64,000 nt of DNA from Dillenia suffruticosa (GCA_033439265.1 JAVTVX010000002.1:14180174-14244173); one strand, 5' to 3'; counted from the stretch's first letter, positions 33,683 to 47,555 are shown. Made by a program: numbers and translations. Notes: generated by a model not told the origin, from the letters alone.

Positions 33683-35306
33683 TTTCACAGTCAGCACCTA
33701 CACTTACTGAGACAAAGCTTTGGATACAAATCAATGGAAAATGGGAGGGGAAAAAAAAAGGAGCAGAGTATGGGCCAAGAGGAGTGGGAACATAGAGGGA
33801 CCTGGACATGATTTATAATAAGGTCCAGCATATGTGAAAAAATAAATCTATGTGAGCAACTAATTTTGTTTCAAATATGCAAATTTAGAAAATGACAAAA
33901 AAAAGTTATATATGACTTTTTTTTTTTTTTGACATCTTTCAAATTCAGTAGAAAAAAATTTTAAAACAAGCTAATCGAGTCGAATGGTCAATTCTGTGTT
34001 AATTATTATACATGTTTCCAAAAAAAAAAAACAAATTCTTTCTTATATATAACTTTTATTTTTAATAGAGTAAAATATAGTTTAAATTTAATATAAAATT
34101 TTTTAAATTAATTAATATAAATTATCACGTAAAATTTGACCCATTTAAACCCATTTGGTATTTTTGTTCCCCATCATTTTGCTTGACTAGTTATAGCCCT
34201 TGTGTGTGAAATGTTCTATGATAATCTAATTTCCTTCTTTTGTTAGACCAATTAGTAGAAATCCTTCAAGTTTTGTGAAAATTAATCATGGGGTATGAGT
34301 CCACTGTGACAATGGTGTGCATGAATCGGACACGTTAGTAAGATCTAAGCCACCAAAGTTTGAGATAGACCAATCCTGTGCCCCACTTTATTCTCATGAT
34401 CGTGGAAGTTTGGCAACCTCATCCCATACAATTCCAAAAATTTCCATGGTTTCCTAGTTTTTCCTTTGGCATTTCTTTAATAATCATGGAGCTCCAAAAA
34501 AAAAAAAAAAAAAAAAATTACAAAGGAAAGAACATCACCTCATTTGGACCAAGTTCATCTTAAATTCAAATGGAAAATATAGTGGTCTTCATTTACTTGT
34601 CTTAATACGTAGCTCCAATCACTATTCTCTTCTTTTTTTGTCAATTTTCTAATTTTTTTTTTTATGAAAAATAAGAAGAGGAATGGATGTTAGTAAATTT
34701 CATATGATCAGAATTTTGATATGATATATAATTATATGGTAGAATTTACCCAAAAAAAAAAAAAGAAAAAGTCATTTTTCACTCATTTTCTCATCGAATT
34801 TACAAACTTATTTTGTTTAATGTGCAAACTAACTTATTAGTGGGTATTTTCTGTGTTTTTCAAGTATAGAAAAGAAAAGAAAAAAGAGAAAAGCGAAAAG
34901 CCACTTCACAGGGGAGATTGAGAAATTTCTTTATAATTAATGTTGGAAATGGCAGTAAAATTTTCAACGTTATCTTAAGAAATGTTAATTTTCACAAAAA
35001 AAAAAAGTTAAAACAAAACAATTTAGCAATTAATTTGAGTAGGGAGGAATGAAACTCGATAATTATGATAATTATAATAATTAAGACATTAAATTAATAT
35101 TTTTAAGATGTTAAATTGGAATTTAATTAAAAAATTACTTATAAAAGTAGATTTTCTTCGAAAGTCATGTAAAACCACTAATTTTGTTGACTATATAAGT
35201 AGGATTGTATTTCAAGTTCGTACAACCCACCGGAGCCGATCATTTCTTTTCGTTATCTCCCGGACACCACTCGGGAGAGCAAAGGTAGCAAGTCAGAGAG
35301 AGAGAG
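33683..35306. other. intergenic, promoter region of the EF-G gene at its right end
   Basis: No gene is seen. A-runs occur at about 34497-34517 and 34751-34762. The leader of the next gene ends in AGAGAGAGAGAG just before its ATG. Confidence 0.5.
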
Positions 35307-38300
35307 ATGGCGGCTGAATCAGCGACACTAGCAGGTTCGACTTTCAGAAACTTTAATGGCTCACGAAGGAACCGCTCTTCACCGTCTCTCTCTCATTGCA
35401 CTCGCTTCCTCGGACTCAATAGTCTCCCCCGACATCGTCCCCTCTCTGAATTTCTCGGAACTCGTCTTCGCTCTTCTTCTTCTTCTTCCTCTTCCTCGCT
35501 TTTCCCGAGGCGCAACACCAATTTCACCGTCTTCGCTATGGCCGCCGAAGGTCTCACTCTCTCTCTCTCTCATGCTATTAATTGTTCAAATTTTAATACC
35601 CATAAAAAATTGCTAGAATTCTTATTTAGCTAATTTTCTCTTTCTCAATGCCAATTTGCAACTTGGATTGAAGTGAAATCACTTGGTTCTCGTAAACTGC
35701 TATCGTTTCTGCTTACCCGTTACTAAAGAAGCAAAGACTTTCAGTCTCAGTAAAAGCAATATGCATTAACCGAGTTGTGAATGTGGGTTTGGTTTATTTT
35801 GCCAGTTGGGACAAAGGTGTATGTAATAATGCTGAAATGAAGTACTTTGGTTTGACACTAAGCACCTATATGGACATTCTGACACGAAAAGGTTGTTAAA
35901 GGTTTTACATTCTTGCAAATAATAAAGTTACATAACAAAAGGATGTCTTATTCATTTCTGGAAGTGTCTGTGTAATATAGGTTTGATATGTACCGTCAGA
36001 TTTTATTGAAGTTAGCAATTAATCATGTTGCAGTTTATTTGTATGACATAATTGCTTGTTACAAAGCTAAATAATTTAGTCTGGTACATATTGAATAACT
36101 TTTTGATAGTTAGCCATTGGCCCTGGAATTCAATTTACAACTTACTCATACTACGGTTGCATTATATATTCTCCTCTGATACTTGATTGCTAGAATGGCA
36201 GACCATCAGCCTCTATGTTTACTATTGATACCTAAACTTGAAACCTACTAGTCTGGGGGAGAGTAATCTTATACATATCAAAGAAGAAGAAAGAAAAAGT
36301 CAAAACTAAAAATCGAACCTTTTTTTTGGGGGGGGGGGGGGGGGAGGAGGGCAGTGGGTGCCATATCATAGTTGTATTTTCAGATTTTGACTTTCTTAGT
36401 ATATGTCGCATTGGTCGTTGGAGAAAGTTTATGCATTGGGCAATCATATTTATACTTATTAAAGAGTTTTGTATTTGTCAGTGTAGCATGACCCTTTTGG
36501 CATAATCATAAAATATTCATGGTGTTGCTAGGTTTTATAATCATTGCATCTGCTATTTGTTTTGCACTCGGGAACATAGTCGGATAGCAAATATTCTATA
36601 TTTTTTTTGCCAGAAAAGCGCACAGTGCCCTTGAAAGATTACAGGAACATTGGTATTATGGCTCACATTGATGCTGGAAAGACTACAACAACTGAACGGA
36701 TTCTATATTATACGGGAAGAAACTATAAAATCGGGGAGGTACACGAGGGAACAGCCACGATGGACTGGATGGAACAAGAACAAGAAAGAGGCATTACCAT
36801 TACTTCTGCTGCTACTACTACGTTTTGGAACAAGCATCGCATTAACATTATTGATACTCCTGGCCATGTTGACTTCACTCTTGAGGTGGAACGTGCTCTC
36901 AGGGTTTTGGACGGTGCCATATGCTTGTTTGACAGTGTTGCTGGAGTGGAACCTCAATCTGAAACTGTTTGGAGACAAGCTGATAAATATGGGGTGCCTA
37001 GAATTTGCTTTGTGAACAAGATGGATCGTTTAGGGGCAAACTTCTTTAGAACAAGAGACATGATTGTGACAAACTTGGGTGCAAAACCTCTGGTGATTCA
37101 ATTACCAGTAGGTGCAGAAGATAACTTCCAAGGTGTTGTTGATCTTGTGAAGATGAAGGCCATTCTTTGGTCAGGAGAGGAATTGGGTGCAAAGTTTGTG
37201 TATGATGATATTCCAGCTGATCTTCAAGAGATGGCTCAGGACTACCGTGCACAGATGATTGAAACGATAGTTGACTTAGATGATGAAGCTATGGAGAAGT
37301 ACCTAGAAGGAGTTGAGCCTGATGAGGAAACTATCAAGAAATTAATCAGGAAGGGAACCATTGGGGGCAATTTTGTGCCAATTTTATGTGGCTCAGCTTT
37401 TAAAAATAAAGGGGTCCAACCTTTGCTTGATGCAGTTGTTGATTATTTACCTTCACCACTTGACTTGCCAGCCATGAAAGGTTATGACCCCGAGAATCCA
37501 GAGGAGGTACTTGAGAGAGTTGCAAGTGATGATGCACCATTTGCTGGACTGGCTTTCAAGATTATGAGTGACCCATTCGTGGGGTCCCTTACATTCGTGA
37601 GAATATATGCAGGTACATTAACTGCAGGATCCTATGTGTTGAATGCAAACAAGGGAAGGAAGGAGAGAATTGGTAGACTTCTTGAAATGCATGCTAACAG
37701 CAGAGAGGATATTAAGGTTGCTTTAGCTGGAGACATTGTTGCCTTGGCAGGTTTAAAGGATACCATCACAGGTGAGACACTCTGTGATCCTGACAAGCCT
37801 ATTGTACTTGAACGAATGGACTTCCCGGATCCTGTGATTAAGGTTGCAATTGAACCTAAGACAAAGGCTGATGTTGACAAGATGGCAAATGGTTTGATCA
37901 AGCTTGCTCAAGAAGACCCCTCCTTCCACTTCTCAAGAGATGATGAGACCAACCAGACAGTTATTGAAGGAATGGGAGAGTTGCACCTTGAGATAATTGT
38001 TGATCGGCTTAAGAGGGAATTTAAGGTTGGTATTTGTTATGCCTTCATTGAAATTTTCAATTTAATTCATAGTTGCTTTCTTGTGCTTATTTCATAGTCA
38101 TTTCAAGCCATTATGAAATCAATTTCAAGAACCTGCACTTTTGTTTGCTTATGTTGAAAGCGAATTTCTGTTGGTTAAAAGTAGTTTCACAATAATTTGT
38201 TTCCTGTGGAATGACACAATGTGATTTTTTTGGATGTTTGTTTTATCTGATCTGATAATACTTGTCCATAACAGGTTGAAGCTAATGTTGGTGCACCCCA

Positions 38301-39061
38301 AGTTAACTACCGCGAAAGCATTGGCAGGGTCTCTGAGGTGAAATACGTTCATAAGAAACAGTCAGGTGGACAAGGACAGTTTGCTGATATTACCGTTCGG
38401 TTTGAGCCCATGGAGCCAGGTAGTGGATATGAGTTCAAGAGTGAAATCAAGGGAGGTGCAGTTCCAAAGGAGTACGTTCCAGGTGTGATGAAAGGACTAG
38501 AAGAGTGCATGAGTAATGGTGTCCTGGCAGGATTTCCAGTTGTGGATGTTCGTGCTGTTTTAGTAGATGGTTCATACCACGATGTTGATTCAAGTGTTTT
38601 GGCATTCCAATTGGCAGCAAGAGGAGCTTTCAGGGAAGGGATGAGAAAAGCTAGTCCGAAGATGCTAGAGCCCATAATGAAAGTTGAAGTTGTAACACCC
38701 GAGGAACACTTGGGTGATGTCATTGGTGATCTCAACTCAAGGAGAGGTCAGATCAACAGCTTTGGTGACAAACCTGGAGGTCTCAAGGTATGCCTATGTG
38801 GATAAACAATCTTGTTAATCTCATCATTTATGACGTATTAAGAGGAATTCCGCGTAGGACCTAATATGCAGTAATGTACAATTATCAATGTAGGTTGTTG
38901 ATGCACTCGTTCCACTAGCAGAGATGTTTCAATATGTAAGTACACTGCGGGGTATGACAAAAGGCCGAGCATCATACACTATGCAATTAGCCAAGTTCGA
39001 TGTTGTCCCTCAACACATTCAGAACCAGCTTGCTTCAAAGGAGCAACCAGTTGAAGCTTGA
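35307..39061 (+). CDS. SCO1: chloroplast translation elongation factor G
   Basis: Exons 35307-35550, 36614-38025, 38275-38787 and 38894-39061 join to 778 residues, the length of plastid EF-G. EF-G is the GTPase that moves tRNA and mRNA through the plastid ribosome after peptide transfer. Residues 1 to about 80 form a Ser/Arg-rich transit peptide with a run of serines. The G domain shows [11 protein letters not shown] (98-108), the switch region [16 protein letters not shown] (162-166) and NKMD (216-219). Domain III includes [10 protein letters not shown], domain [17 protein letters not shown], and domain [15 protein letters not shown]. All introns are GT-AG and in phase; intron 1 is 1063 bp and separates the transit peptide from the mature protein. 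The bacterial-like sequence fits the plastid form (SCO1 in Arabidopsis) rather than the mitochondrial one. Confidence 0.96.
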
Positions 39062-39580
39062 TTTTGACATGCCTTTACCGTTCGGAGGCATAATCATATG
39101 TAAGTTTTAATGGACGAATATTTATGTTGAGCATGATTGAGGCCCATAAATAACTGGCTTTCTTTTATCATTTCATGTACTAATTCTTTAAAGGGCTTAT
39201 GAAATCCTATTAAAAAAAAAAGCCAGTTGAACAATCAAATCTGGACTCTCTCTGCCCCAATCTCCATGGGTCTAATCTGCCCATGTTAGTGATGCATATG
39301 GATGCTAGAAAGGAGCTAATGATTACATCAAGGTCTGGTAGTCCAAGGAAATATTAGAAATATATATATTTTGGTTTTTTTCAGCCGAAACGCTTGAAGA
39401 GGAATTTGTTTGTTAAAAGCTACCCAGCATCTGAGAATTTACAAGGGGAACATCTACTATGCCTTCAAAATAGTACTAGCTGATTCGGAATCCGCTGGTC
39501 TATGAAATCAGTTTACACCTCTTGATTTTATTATTCAAAGTATGTGATTAATTTTTACGCTAGTCACAATGCTAGTCCCC

Positions 39581-39640
<60 letters not shown>

Positions 39641-40381
39641 TTTTTTTATTTATTTATTTGTATTAGCATGCCTATCATTAGGTCTACAAAATGGAGAGGA
39701 TCCATACAATCACTAGAAATACCATAATTATGGTTTATTAATATGCGAGATTATATTCCCCCATTTAATCATCAAATAAATTGTAATTGGTAAGATTTAA
39801 ACCAGGTTGCGGGGCACAAGCGATGCCTGCTCTCACTTCACTCACTTCCCTCGCTATACCAGTCATCCGGTGAGGGAAGTGCCAATTTTGTAGGATCGTT
39901 AAATGTAGAAAAACTAGTTTGTGTCTTACATTAACCAATAATCAAACCCCCAGGCGAGAAATAAATCCTCAAGAACTGTAAAACTAATAGCCGCCCCTCG
40001 TACAGAAATTTGAAGTACACCACATCACCGTAATGATTCATTCCAGATTTATATTCTAACTACGTCTGGGTGCATATATAGTAATCTGCCCGATACTTTT
40101 TATAAATGACAACATGATCACCCTGGGAGACACTTCACCGGATCGATTCAGTTCCCGATTTATCTCACAAACAAGTTGAAATTTAGATGAGAAAAAATAA
40201 TATTTGCCGGAGAGAATGTCAAAGTAGCAATGACATTTGGACCAACGGTCTCAAAATTTCCAAATCATGAGTTTCATTTGCCGACTTAATTTACTCAAAA
40301 ATACACACTGCTGGAAGAGAGAATTTTTAAGGGTGCAAGGAGCTGGAGCACCTTTCCGACAGAAACCCTTTATGAGCCCTT
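39062..40381. other. intergenic between convergent EF-G and HOP genes
   Basis: Only 3' UTR sequence of the two convergent genes and the AG microsatellite are recognisable. Confidence 0.5.
39582..39636. repeat. (AG)n microsatellite
   Basis: About 27 uninterrupted AG units lie about 520 bp downstream of the EF-G stop codon. Confidence 0.95.
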
Positions 40382-43300
40382 CTATCTGAGTTGGACTATT
40401 CCAGCATTGACCAGCTTTTGTATCTTTTGCATCACTTGAGGGCTCTTCATGTGCTCCTGCGCAGCCTTTGGGTTCTCCTGGAAATCTATTAGAACCTGCC
40501 ATATATCACAGGGAAAACTCGAGTTAGCTGAGGGAGCAAAAAACAGCTTCAGAGTAGTTTTCTCATTCATCAATCTATTGCTATTACCTGTCTCATTACA
40601 GGATCAGAGAGGATGTTCTGAATTTCAGGGTCTTGCATTGCTTTAGCCTGTCAAAAAGAATAACCTAATTAAGATTTCTTGACAAGTGAAAAGCTATGAA
40701 AATTGACTGTCAATGTTTAAGTAACTAGAGAAACAGATTCGAAAGGAACCCAAATGTAATATACCTGTCTCTCTTTCAATTCCTCGGGAGTTAAGTCACC
40801 ACGACTAGCCTTGTTAATCTGCTCAATGCACCTACAAAGGGTACAGGAAGGGTAAATGTATTATATGCAGATAGCTAGCAACAGCTATGATGATCGAAGC
40901 AATTTTCAAGCATGCATAATTTAAGAGTTAAACAAATTAAAGTGATTGTTCGGCACCATACCTCCTCACACCATCCTTCAATTCTTCATTCTTAGGATCA
41001 TGTTTCAACCCCTCCTGGTATGTTTCCAAGGCCTTGTCATACTCTTTCATGAAAAACTGTATGGCGCCTTTTCTAGTGTATCCCTTGGCAAAGGTTGGAT
41101 CAAGCTCAATGCACTTTTCTGCATCCTTCAGTCCCTCAGGCAATGCCCCCAGTTTAGTGTAGCATGCAGCTCTATTACTATATACCTGTCAAAGCAATAA
41201 GCAAGCAGCTACTTGAGAGAAGGTTATCTTTGCAATTTCATCACCATAGAGTAAAGAATGAAAGTGTATCATCTTACCCTAGGATCTTTGGGATTTCTTC
41301 TCAAGGCTTCAGTGTAATGCTTCACAGCCTCCGGATACTTTTGTTGCTTGAAACACTCATTTCCTACACATTAGAAAAAATTGAATCTTTACTCAGAGCA
41401 AGTGCACGGGAACTAAAACAATAACGTAAAGAAGGCATGTGTACCAAGTAAACACTATACCTTTCTCGCGCTCTTCGTCAGCTAATTGTGGATTAAAATA
41501 TTCTTGTTGCTCTAGATCTTTCTTAGCCTTCTCAGCATCATTCAGCTTCTTCAGTGTGTCCGGATTGCGATGCTCTGTAAGAGCTTTCTGGAATGTCTCG
41601 ATAGCTAGCTCATAATCCTTAGAGCTTTTAGCCATCTTCACCAAAGCAGTTCCCTTCCTAGTCAATGCCCTTGAAATCATCTTAAAGTCTGACCTAAGTT
41701 CTCTGCCCCTTTCAACAGCTTTGTCGCAATCTTTTATGCATTCCTCATACTGCAACGGGCAACCCAGAAACATAAATACATGCTTCTTGTCAAATTCCCA
41801 AAGTATACCCAAAAAGGCAAATTCAAATCTGTGCAAGGTAGGACTAAGAGCATAGAAACATAAAGAGCAACCACCAAAGAAGGAAAGCATTTTCACAGCA
41901 GGACAATTAAAGGGTAAGAAAATTCCCTAACACCACTGCCTTAATCATAATGGCTAAGAAAATGAAAGATCCAATTGAAGTTCTCGACATTCTGATTTAA
42001 ATCCAAGAAAAGTTGGAAAATTAATTTTGTTTTCATGCAGCAGTAAGAGTTGACTGCAGAAATGTTGGTAGATCTGTCTCATATGACAACAAAATTGAAG
42101 CACTACTTCCACAATAGATTAATATATTCACCACTGGTGTAGTCTTGCACACGTCTCTGTGTCGGAGCATGGAAATTTTTTTTTGGGGGTGGCTTAATAT
42201 TTCTTAGCCTCCTGAATATCGAGTACAGCCCAAATCCTCCCACACTCACAGCTGAAATTAGCACTCAAACTATTCATCTGATTGGAAGAAAGATCTATGC
42301 AACTAAAGCAGGTATCATACAAGGAACTACTACACCTGAATTGCCTACATCATTACAAATAAGATCTTGTGTTATTGGTCACCAGATACAACACAAAAAA
42401 GAAAGAGGGATCCACGAGTAGACCATTGATTTTCTATTCAAACTAGAGATCTGATCAGAACTTTCATGATATGTTCCAATGGTCCGATATCTGATGTGGT
42501 ATTACAACAAATATTGCAAAACAATAGTCATACATATTTGTAATATGCACCAATAAACCACGATTAATATGGGATACGCCCCAAGATTTATCAGGTAACC
42601 TTGTAACTTTTATTCAATCTCAACCCAATAAATATTTTCACTAGTAATTTCTTTTTGGTACCAAAGCGTGGATCCAACTCTACCAGACATGTTGCATAGC
42701 TGGCCGAATCTAACTTGGCCATCTATCCTCAAAGAACTTGTTTTATGAATGAAGAAAACATAAAAACAGGCAGTTTCACACATGGCTCCAGATTTCTGAT
42801 ACCCACTTTATAGAGTAAAGTAAACAAAATGTGCGACTGTGTAACCACCTATATTCGCCAAAACCAACTCAATTGAATGCCAGTTGAACTACAGCCAAGC
42901 AATGCAAGGATAGTCTAATGTTAACCGCATCAAAGTTACCGCATAAACACAATTATAGATTTTCTCAAATAAAATGCCCACAATTCTAACTAAGAGCAGC
43001 AAACATAAAGCATGAACATTAAACAAGAATCATTGCCCAAAACATAAAACCTAAAATATGCACTAACAAGCAACAGTAACGCAAACAAACATAATGGTAT
43101 ATGCACAACAGTTATATATTAATTTCAACATCAACATCAACACGTTCTACTTCTCTTCCAACATATTTCACATAATATAGAAGAGATTCATCGGATACTA
43201 AATGCCAACATTAAAACACCAGTCAAAATACATTACTCCAAAGCAAAGAAGACACCATACCTGCCCCATCTCCAAGTAAACCGCAGCACGATTAGTCAAG

Positions 43301-44160
43301 AAAGAAATATCGGTATCATCAAGCTCAATCGCCTTCGTGTAATGCTGAATTGCCGTCTCAAAATCCTTTTTCTTATAAGCCGAATTCCCGGCTTCCTTAT
43401 CCTTCTGCGCTAAAGCCTTCCTCTCCTTCGCTTCTTTCTCTTCCTCATTAATCTCCACTGTTTCCGGCTCCGGTTCCGGTTCAGGTACTTTCACCGGCTC
43501 CGCCTCAGCCGGCCTCTTTCTCTCTGGCTGCACTGTTGGCTCTTCCGGCATCTCCGTATCGTCCGGCTGCGTCCTAAGCTTAATGTTCAGCAAAACACCA
43601 ATCGCTTGCATCACTCTCTGATCCTGTATATACAAATTCAAGTTGCTAGGGTTTTTCTGCAAATCCTGCATCATCTTGACGAAATCGGGTTGATTGAGGT
43701 ACGCTCTCGTTGTCGGATCAGCCGTGAGTTTCGCCCACATCTCCGGTCCTCGGAACGCATCTCCGAACGGAGAAGCCGACGCCGAACGAGCTCTCGAAGC
43801 GGCGGAAGCCACGGCGGCTTGTGCATCGGCTAAGCCAGATTTTAGAGCCTCATTGTTAGGATCGATATCGAGGCCTTTCTTGTAAGCGGCAATGGCATCG
43901 TCGAAGTTGTTGAGACCGAGATGAGCCGCGCCGAGCCGACTGTAGCCTTTGGACCAATCAGACTTGAGTTCGACGGTCTTCTTGGCGTCAGCTAAAGCGT
44001 CGGCGTAGTTGTGGAGAGAAGCGTAGGCCGCAGATCGGTTGGAGTAGAGAACGTGGTTTGTTGGAGCGAGATTAATTGCTTCGGTGAAGTGCTTGATAGC
44101 CTCGTCAAATTTCCCGGCTGAGAAGGCCGCGTTGCCTTTCGCTTTGGCTTCGTCCGCCAT
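40382..44160 (-). CDS. HOP: HSP70-HSP90 organising protein (HOP/STI1 co-chaperone)
   Basis: Seven exons on the minus strand: 44160-43261, 41749-41461, 41363-41278, 41185-40962, 40831-40765, 40647-40588 and 40495-40382. All have GT-AG ends and consistent phase, giving 579 residues, the usual plant HOP length. The protein bridges HSP70 and HSP90 in the cytosol so that client proteins pass from one to the other. Domains in order: TPR1 (about 2-105), the first aspartate-proline domain (about 135-190, [19 protein letters not shown]), an acidic PEPEPEPE linker (226-234), TPR2A (about 250-365), TPR2B (about 390-500), and the second DP domain at the C terminus (about 520-575). I chose ATG 44160 because [21 protein letters not shown] is the conserved start of the family. 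An in-frame ATG at 44388 would add 76 residues but is probably in the 5' UTR. Confidence 0.96.
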
Positions 44161-44756
44161 GACTATGAGAGAGTTCAGAGGAAGATGAGACAGATATGCT
44201 TGCAGGGAAGTGGGTTCGGAAGGTCTTTTATTATTGGGGAAAGAATAGGAGACCAGAGACTTCTGGTGAGATGGAATTGGGGTTGTGGAGGTTCTGGAAG
44301 TTTCTTTTCGGGGCCTTCGTTTTCTTAGCAATGAGGTTTTGCTTAGCCTGTCGCGTGGAATTAAGAACTTGTTTGGCAACGGGAACACCGCAGGCTTGGT
44401 CTTCGGTGAATAGTGGGCCTAGTCGTGAACTCGGTCTCTCTCGTGCCGCAGCATGGGTGCTTCCTAAATTTTGAGATTGTAAAGTTTAGGACCAGCAATT
44501 GGGCTGGACCAGCTTGAGCTTGGCTCTTTTTGAAGGGCCAAGTTCAGCTTATTTGGTGGTCGGGCCAATGAGGAGACCACAAAAGTGAGAAGATTTTTTT
44601 TTGGTGATAAAGTGAGAAGATTTTACATAAACAAAGTTTTGACTTGTTTGTTACATTATCTTGGTTCATTTGTATAGGATCAACCTTAGGATCGAGTTAG
44701 GTTTGGTGGGATCTCCTTGTGAGATCCAAGCCGGTGTTTGGCACTTCCACCATTGA

Positions 44757-44945
44757 TTTTTTTTTTTGTATTATATCAATCAATATTCAAATACATATTC
44801 TGACTAATTTAGTCCGAAATTTATAGTGACCTATTTAGTGATTATCCTTCCAACGTAATTTGTTCTATATCCAAATCGTGAATCAAATTCAGAATCTTGA
44901 TTAAGAAATCTAATACCATATTCTATTAGGTCAACTGACTTTTGA
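44757..44945 (-). mobile_element. SINE, family 2b
   Basis: The plus strand begins with a T-run, then GTATTATATCAATCAATATT and CTGACTAATTTAGTC. This is the reverse complement of the tail of the copy at 27132-27322, and the two align over their length (ATGGTATTAGAT, AAATTACGTTGGAAGGAT against GAACATTACGTTAGGAGTGT). Target duplication is uncertain because of the T-run. Confidence 0.65.
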
Positions 44946-45010
44946 TCTTTTGCTGTTGATTATGATTTCATTTAAGTCTTCCACATTGATCGACAAGGTT
45001 GCTTGAGGGA

Positions 45011-45103
45011 GTCCCTAAGTGAATAGTTTAGTGATCAAAATTTCCCTTCCCATCATGGGGATTCCATATTCGAATTTCTATACAAAAAAAAAAAAAAAAA
45101 AGT
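45011..45103 (+). mobile_element. SINE, family 1, with target duplication
   Basis: The element is 93 bp with a poly-A tail of about 19 nt. It is flanked by TTGCTTGAGGGA (44999-45010) and TTGCTTGAGAGA (45104-45115), 11 of 12 identical. An A-box-like TAGTTTAGTGA (45024-45034) and a B-box-like TATTCGAATTTC (about 45067-45078) are spaced about 33 nt apart, as in tRNA-derived Pol III promoters. Confidence 0.78.
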
Positions 45104-45599
45104 TTGCTTGAGAGACTTGACGGTCCTTCTTTGGTATTTCGTCGAGATCCTATGGACAGGTGTTTTGATAGCTCAATGATGTTACTCAGTGTTGATGTTT
45201 TCTATTTGTTATATTTTAATATTGTTATATAAAATAAAACATTTGATAGTAATGATAATAATAGTGTCTGAAATTTCTCTTGTGATTTTACTCGTTATTG
45301 TTTATCCCTATCTTAGAGTTTTGTTGTTCTATATTTTAGTTATGTTTTGTTTGGATTTGGCTTGTATGAATTGATTTGTGCGCCGAATGAGTTGGTTTTT
45401 ATTTTATTAATTTTTTTTAGGGTCGTGCCCCCTTGTCGACAAAAAGAGACAAGTTAAGGATCGGGCTCAAACTATGGTTGAACCGGGCGGGGTAGCAGGC
45501 CCAGCCGGAACGGGACCGTGCCCGAGTTGGTTGGAATTCGGAGCTAAAAGTGGTCTACGCATGACAGTTGCACTATTATTCGCCCGGTAGGGCTCCAAG

Positions 45600-45833
45600 T
45601 TAGAGGTGGTGTTTTGGTGGCTTCGGCTGCTTCGCACTGTTGCTCAAGAATAACGTCCCACAACAAATCGAAATTCAGGTCAGCCCTTCTCTCTCTACTC
45701 CAATTACCTGTATCTTCTATCAGCGTTTCCCCTTTCTCTCTCTAACTTGAATATAGGGCATTGTAAGTGCAGCCGCGATCTCCAATTGAACAGCTTGCCA
45801 TTGTTGACTCCTTGAATTGAATCGTCTATTTTG
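45600..45833 (+). other. probable 5' UTR exons of the NDUFAF6-like gene
   Basis: Two likely non-coding exons: one ending at 45678 (ATTCAG/GTCAG), and 45757-45833 between ATATAG and GGTATGTG. The next acceptor is TGTGCAG/GGACAAC, giving an exon start at 48278, 22 bp before the start codon. The splice sites are read from sequence only. Confidence 0.45.
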
Positions 45834-46604
45834 GTATGTGCTTACCACTCTGAATCTGTTCTCAAATTGAAACTTTATTTACATTTTCATATGCTATGTT
45901 GCTTGTATTTTTGCAATTATGGGGCACGCATAAGCTGTTTGAAAAATTGTCTAATAGAAATCCGTGGGCTTTTCTGATTCTCTCGGTTTGCTATGATGTT
46001 ATGCCTTCTTGGACAATATTGCAGATGTTAAGTAATTTCGATTTTAATGAGCTAATAGTTCTTGGAAATAAAACTGTATCATATCCCATCTGATGAAACA
46101 TGTCAATTTGTCACGGGGTTTCTCAAATTCATAATGGCACGTTTGGTTATGCCTTAATTTTTTTTTTTTATTTCTGCATTTGAAAAGAAAATGATATCAT
46201 TTTTCTTGAATATTGGTCCTATGAAATCCAACGGAAGTGGAATTAGCAGCAGATTTTCTGTAATACAAGAAGTGGTCGCACATTATTAAGCGTTTAATAA
46301 AACCATTTGAGGCAATAGATTGCATTCAAAATTTACCATATACAATTTGGAGTCACTTTAGATTCTTAACAAAGCCCTAAGCAATTTACGGACAATATTC
46401 CTTCTTGGGTTATTGGTAAGAGATATATAGCTTCCTCCGAGGGGGTGTTGACTTGGTTGCTTGTTCTGTCTTTCATTGGTCCACAAGATAAAAGGAGAAG
46501 AAAAGGCCTATAAAAGAAAGCATTGGCTGGTGAAATAGTAGAGCATGAGCTTTTCAAGGAATTGTGAGGTTATTATGAAGTTATATGTAGTTTTTTTTCC
46601 GGTA

Positions 46605-46902
46605 AATAAAGTGCATTAGCCTTGGATTGGACAAATCACAGCACTTTATGACTGTAAATGGAAAGGTACATAATTTATCCCAACACTTTGCAGTTTTGCC
46701 TTATGAGGGTGAATTCTTCATTTTCCTTGTATCCTGCAAAGTGGCACTAGGTCGATAAAGTGCATTAGCCTTGGATTGGACAAATCACAGCACTTTATGA
46801 CAGTAAATGGAAAGGTACATAATTTATCTCAACACTATGCAGTTTCGCCTTGTGATGGTGAATTCTTCATTTTCCTTATGAGGGTGAATTGCTAATCTTT
46901 TA
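46605..46902. repeat. 149-bp tandem duplication
   Basis: GTGCATTAGCCTTGGATTGG recurs at 46611 and 46760. The units run about 46605-46753 and 46754-46902 and differ by only a few bases. It lies in the predicted leader intron of the NDUFAF6-like gene. Confidence 0.88.
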
Positions 46903-47555
46903 AAATATGCTATGAAGGTATGCGTTTTGGGCTCATCTAGTGTAGATCAAAAGTGGAATTCCATTTCCTGTCCAAGTTCAAGCTTGGATTGCTTATGCAT
47001 TTTTAATGTACTAGTATATATAATCAGAATAAGAACAAGGTCCCCTCATTATCCTATCGGCTTTCTTATAAAAACCATTGAGCTTTTTTTGTTGAAATGA
47101 TCATGGATGGAGGTCCCATTTAGCCTGAATAACTGCAAAATTGAATCTTTAATTTGACTTTGGACCAATGACCCTGCCACTTTTGAGGAATGTGATACCT
47201 ATGCTCTTTGCACAAGTTGGCCGCTTGGAAACACTTGGGCAACTTTGTAATTGCAAAGTGAGATGTACCTAGCAGCTTGCTAAAAATTGCATTTGGTATC
47301 TCTCTTTGTGAATGGAAAGGACAATCGGTTACTTCCCTTGACTCTGTGGAAAACAGACATGCTTGGACACTCATACAATACCTCAACCACCCATAAAAGG
47401 ATGAGTTATTTGCTTTCTGAAATTCTCGTTCTGCAATAGTTGAGCGGAAACAATTGTTCTCTCTCTCTCTCTCTCTTAACATGCTTACTGCATTACTAAA
47501 ATTGGGCAAGTCCAACAGAAAGATTGGTGGGAACAGTTCTTGGGTAAGTTTTCTC

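Larger units (their letters stand above)
44161..45590. other. region between divergent HOP and NDUFAF6-like genes
   Basis: It contains the two promoters and two SINEs listed separately. No other gene is supported; the small frame at 45189-45374 is AT-rich and hydrophobic and has no motif. Confidence 0.5.

Noticed and set aside
44757-44945. Target-site duplication for this SINE copy
   Set aside because: A TTGATTTTTT/TTGATCTTTT match exists but overlaps the poly-T run, so it is not reliable.
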